From the NCBI RefSeq assembly GCF_016864375.1, contig NZ_CP069357.1:434001-498000 (forward strand): DNA of 64,000 nucleotides, written 5' to 3'. Positions 61,961 through 64,000 of the stretch are shown here, piece after piece; the first letter of the stretch is position 1; the number at the start of each line of letters is the position of its first letter. The position numbers were made by a program, and so were the translations under genes. A model generated the notes under the pieces. That model saw only the letters and a list, made by a program, of their open reading frames with translations, was not told the origin of the DNA and did no database searches. The DNA is from Microvirga sp. VF16 (lineage in GTDB: Bacteria; Pseudomonadota; Alphaproteobacteria; Rhizobiales; Beijerinckiaceae).

Positions 61961-62643
61961 GGCGAGTGTGTAGCTCTGCTATGACTGCGATCGCTTGCGC
62001 CATTGCCTTTGTCTGACCTTTCACCCTCTGCAACAATCTGAAGCATCTCATCGGGAAGCGGCCTCTGAAGTTTCAGGGCCTCTTCTGTCGGTGCGTTGAG
62101 CCAGATATCGTATTCCTCAGGCGTGGTCAGGATAACCGGCATGGCCTTTGGATGAATCGGTCCCACCACGCCATTTGGTTCCGATGTTAGAAATGAATAG
62201 AGCAGGTGTTCACCTTCAACAGGATCAGCCTTCGTTCCACGCACGCCGGTCCATGGCCGCCAGATGCCAGCAAACGCGGCAAGCGGGCGCTCTTCATTGA
62301 GGGCAAACCAAATGGGTTTCTTTCTCGGCTTGGTGTCGGCGTACTCTGGAAATGAAGTCAATGGCACGATGGCGCGGTACTGCGGCTTCAGCCAAGCACG
62401 CCAGAACGGCGAGCCCACATTGCGCACGTTCGTCACCGGATGGTTCCCGACCCTCGGCGGAGGGGGAAAGCCCCAGCGCATCTGGATCAGCTCGCGCTCG
62501 CCTTCATGGTTTCTGATGACCGGCGCCATCTGGTCCGGGAAGATCGCCGGCAGCGGCGGGACGTTGCCCGCGCTGTCTCGCGTGACATCGAACGCCTTTC
62601 GCATCGCGGCCTGTGTCGCATAGGTGCTATAGAGATTGCACAC
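61957..62643 (-). CDS. SOS response-associated peptidase (SRAP, YedK/HMCES-like)
   Basis: 228 residues starting at GTG 62643, which makes Cys residue 2 (MCNLYS), the catalytic residue that cross-links to abasic sites in single-stranded DNA after Met removal. Further SRAP positions: NVRNVGSPFW (Asn), IVPLTSFPEYAD (Glu), GPIHPKAMPVIL (His). It protects abasic sites. Divergent from a helicase gene. Confidence 0.92.
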   Translation of the reverse strand: MCNLYSTYATQAAMRKAFDVTRDSAGNVPPLPAIFPDQMAPVIRNHEGERELIQMRWGFPPPPRVGNHPVTNVRNVGSPFWRAWLKPQYRAIVPLTSFPEYADTKPRKKPIWFALNEERPLAAFAGIWRPWTGVRGTKADPVEGEHLLYSFLTSEPNGVVGPIHPKAMPVILTTPEEYDIWLNAPTEEALKLQRPLPDEMLQIVAEGERSDKGNGASDRSHSRATHSP

Positions 62644-62894
62644 GGGTGGAACCCTCCGTCTCGGCATTCCGAGTTTCATCCCAAACGAGCGTGTCACCCG
62701 CAAACCTGACAATGTTGGATGCTTCGCGCAACCTATCAGGGTATATTCCTCGCAATCGGCAGGCAGCGCTTTGATTTGCGAATCATGGCGCAAGATTGGC
62801 CCGTCTCCTCGTTCGCAATTCCCCTCATTTCTCGATCCGTTGACCGATGCCGCCTCATTCGCATTCTCCTGAAACTCTGCCCCAATCCACCGCC

Positions 62895-64000
62895 ATGAAC
62901 CTCTCCCGGCGGATTGGTGACAAGCAGGCCGAGCCCTACCAGGCCAGGATCTCCGCGTCGGTCCGAGAGGCTATTCGGCGTGGACGCTCGGGCGCGGTCC
63001 TTGCACCAACCGGCAGCGGCAAGAGCCTCCTGGCGGCTGGAGCGGCCGAAGACGCCGTCGACGTAGGCAAGCCCATCCTGGTCCTCCATCCCGACGTTAG
63101 CCTGCTGCGCCAGAACTATGCCCAGTTCCAGAGCGTTTCGGCAGTGAGAGGGGCGCAGACTGCGTTCTATGTCGCCAAGAACGAGATCATCGGTGAAGGG
63201 CCGATGGTTCGGAACTCACTCGACGCGGATGTGATCCCCGCCACGAACATGTCCCTCGTCAACAAGCTCGATGACGAGGAATTCCTGCGCTCATTGGACC
63301 GCTTCGGCAAAAGGGGAGGGGTGGTCCTCATCGACGAGGGCCATAAGGCTGCGGCGGACGAGCTCGCAAAGGTCCTCTCCCGTGTCGCTCATGCCGGCGG
63401 CTCCGGCATTGTTCTGACTGCCACACCGTTCCGGACCGACGGCAAAGACCCGCTGGATGCTTTCGGCGCCAGCATCGAGCACGACCTGATCGATGTTGCG
63501 ACCTATGACGAGGTCCTGGCGACCGGCCGCACGGTTCCCACCAGGTTCGACATCGCCACGGGAGAGTTTGAAGCCCACCTGGGTACCGACGCCGTCCGTC
63601 TCATTGAAAGCGCCTTCCTCGCGCTTCTGGCGGAGAACAAATCGGTTGACCAAGCCTCCCAGCAGGCGTTCTCCCGTTTCTTCAAGGAAGGCGCGAGCGA
63701 AGGCGACAAGGCCATTGCCGCTCTCATTGTGGCGGCCGTTGCCCGGATCTGGGCCAAGCGTGCGGCCAGCGCCACCCTGGCGATGATCCACTGCGACAGC
63801 GTTGAGTTTGCCAAAGAGCTCTCCGGGTATCTGGCTCAAGAAATCCTCCCTCCCGGTCACGAACGGGAAGGTGAGAAACCCCGCGTGGCCTTTGTCGTGG
63901 CCGGCGAAATCCGGGTCTGGCGCAACGGCGCCGAGCAGGGGCTGAAGGAGGGCGAGCCGGTCGGCCGCAAGATCAAGCGCGACGATCTCCTGGATGCGGC
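62895..64000 (+). CDS. DEAD/DEAH-box helicase, N-terminal part (runs off the window)
   Basis: 368 codons are visible. Q-like start AEPYQARISASVREAIRRG, Walker A APTGSGKS (37-44), Walker B LIDEGHK (DEGH at 147-150), motif III-like LTATPFRTDG, then an insertion-like helical region and the beginning of the second RecA domain (ATLAMIHCDSVEFAKELSGY). A superfamily 2 DNA or RNA helicase of the type II-restriction/ResIII group; the C-terminus is outside. Its neighbour is the SRAP gene, so repair or defence is possible. Confidence 0.88.
   Translation, partial: MNLSRRIGDKQAEPYQARISASVREAIRRGRSGAVLAPTGSGKSLLAAGAAEDAVDVGKPILVLHPDVSLLRQNYAQFQSVSAVRGAQTAFYVAKNEIIGEGPMVRNSLDADVIPATNMSLVNKLDDEEFLRSLDRFGKRGGVVLIDEGHKAAADELAKVLSRVAHAGGSGIVLTATPFRTDGKDPLDAFGASIEHDLIDVATYDEVLATGRTVPTRFDIATGEFEAHLGTDAVRLIESAFLALLAENKSVDQASQQAFSRFFKEGASEGDKAIAALIVAAVARIWAKRAASATLAMIHCDSVEFAKELSGYLAQEILPPGHEREGEKPRVAFVVAGEIRVWRNGAEQGLKEGEPVGRKIKRDDLLDA

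Noticed and set aside
1..64000. CRISPR arrays, tRNA and rRNA genes
   Set aside because: No regularly spaced repeats, and no tRNA- or rRNA-like sequence was recognised on reading; a covariance-model search would be needed to exclude tRNAs fully.

Overview
The window reads as accessory DNA of a high-GC alphaproteobacterium of the order Hyphomicrobiales, probably a Methylobacteriaceae relative such as Microvirga. That placement is inferred from protein family content (ECF16/NrsF pair, DUF2934, DUF6429, RIT recombinases, IS66/ISL3/ISNCY elements); no rRNA or tRNA gene was seen to confirm it. Whether the segment is chromosomal or plasmid-borne cannot be decided from it.

Layout. 0.2-2.8 kb: a short-chain dehydrogenase and a GH15 glycosidase with a one-base frameshift at its N-terminus. 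3.5-21.5 kb: a copper/heavy-metal handling region: CopA-type P-ATPase, multicopper oxidase, DUF411 protein, several small Met-rich or membrane proteins, a cytochrome c, a PCu(A)C-like protein, a membrane-bound methyltransferase, and an ECF16-type sigma factor with its NrsF anti-sigma factor plus a second, orphan NrsF. Six copies of a GTAAC(C/G/T)-N16-CGAA promoter motif sit in front of genes in this region, including the sigma gene itself, so most of it looks like one regulon. 21.5-26.2 kb: a DUF1223 protein and a run of decayed genes (persulfide dioxygenase-like, rhodanese, TRAP binding protein, MATE exporter, YnfA). 26.3-29.9 kb: an intact mercury operon, merR divergent from merT-merP-merA-merB, with a clear MerR operator. 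29.9-33.5 kb: remnants, then a cobalamin riboswitch driving cbtB-cbtA. 34-40 kb: a polyhydroxybutyrate depolymerase-like esterase, an IHF/HU protein, DUF2934, a complete ISL3 element and an alkaline phosphatase. 40-44.3 kb: decayed methyltransferase, second YnfA, GH25 lysozyme lipoprotein, IS110 and hisI debris. 44.4-46.9 kb: an Lrp-type regulator divergent from cysteine dioxygenase, followed by a YeiH-type exporter. 46.97-53.23 kb: an IS66 element with perfect 8-bp target duplication, whose tnpB is split by a RIT element (three tyrosine recombinases). 53.8-59.3 kb: TlpA, cold-shock protein, BrnA-like antitoxin, DUF3574 lipoprotein, LuxR-type HTH protein, Crp/Fnr regulator, dodecin, cytochrome c. 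59.5-61.5 kb: integrase remnant and ISNCY element. 62-64 kb: SRAP (YedK/HMCES-like) protein and the start of a DEAD/DEAH helicase that runs off the window.

Themes. Metal defence dominates: copper, mercury including organomercury, and cobalt uptake under B12 control. The interval 22-44 kb is rich in broken genes, nonsense codons and IS fragments, whereas the copper, mercury, alkaline phosphatase and IS66/RIT modules are intact. The most interesting points are the ECF16 regulon with a paralogous NrsF that has lost one of its two conserved cysteines, and the RIT-in-IS66 nest whose exact junctions can be read.
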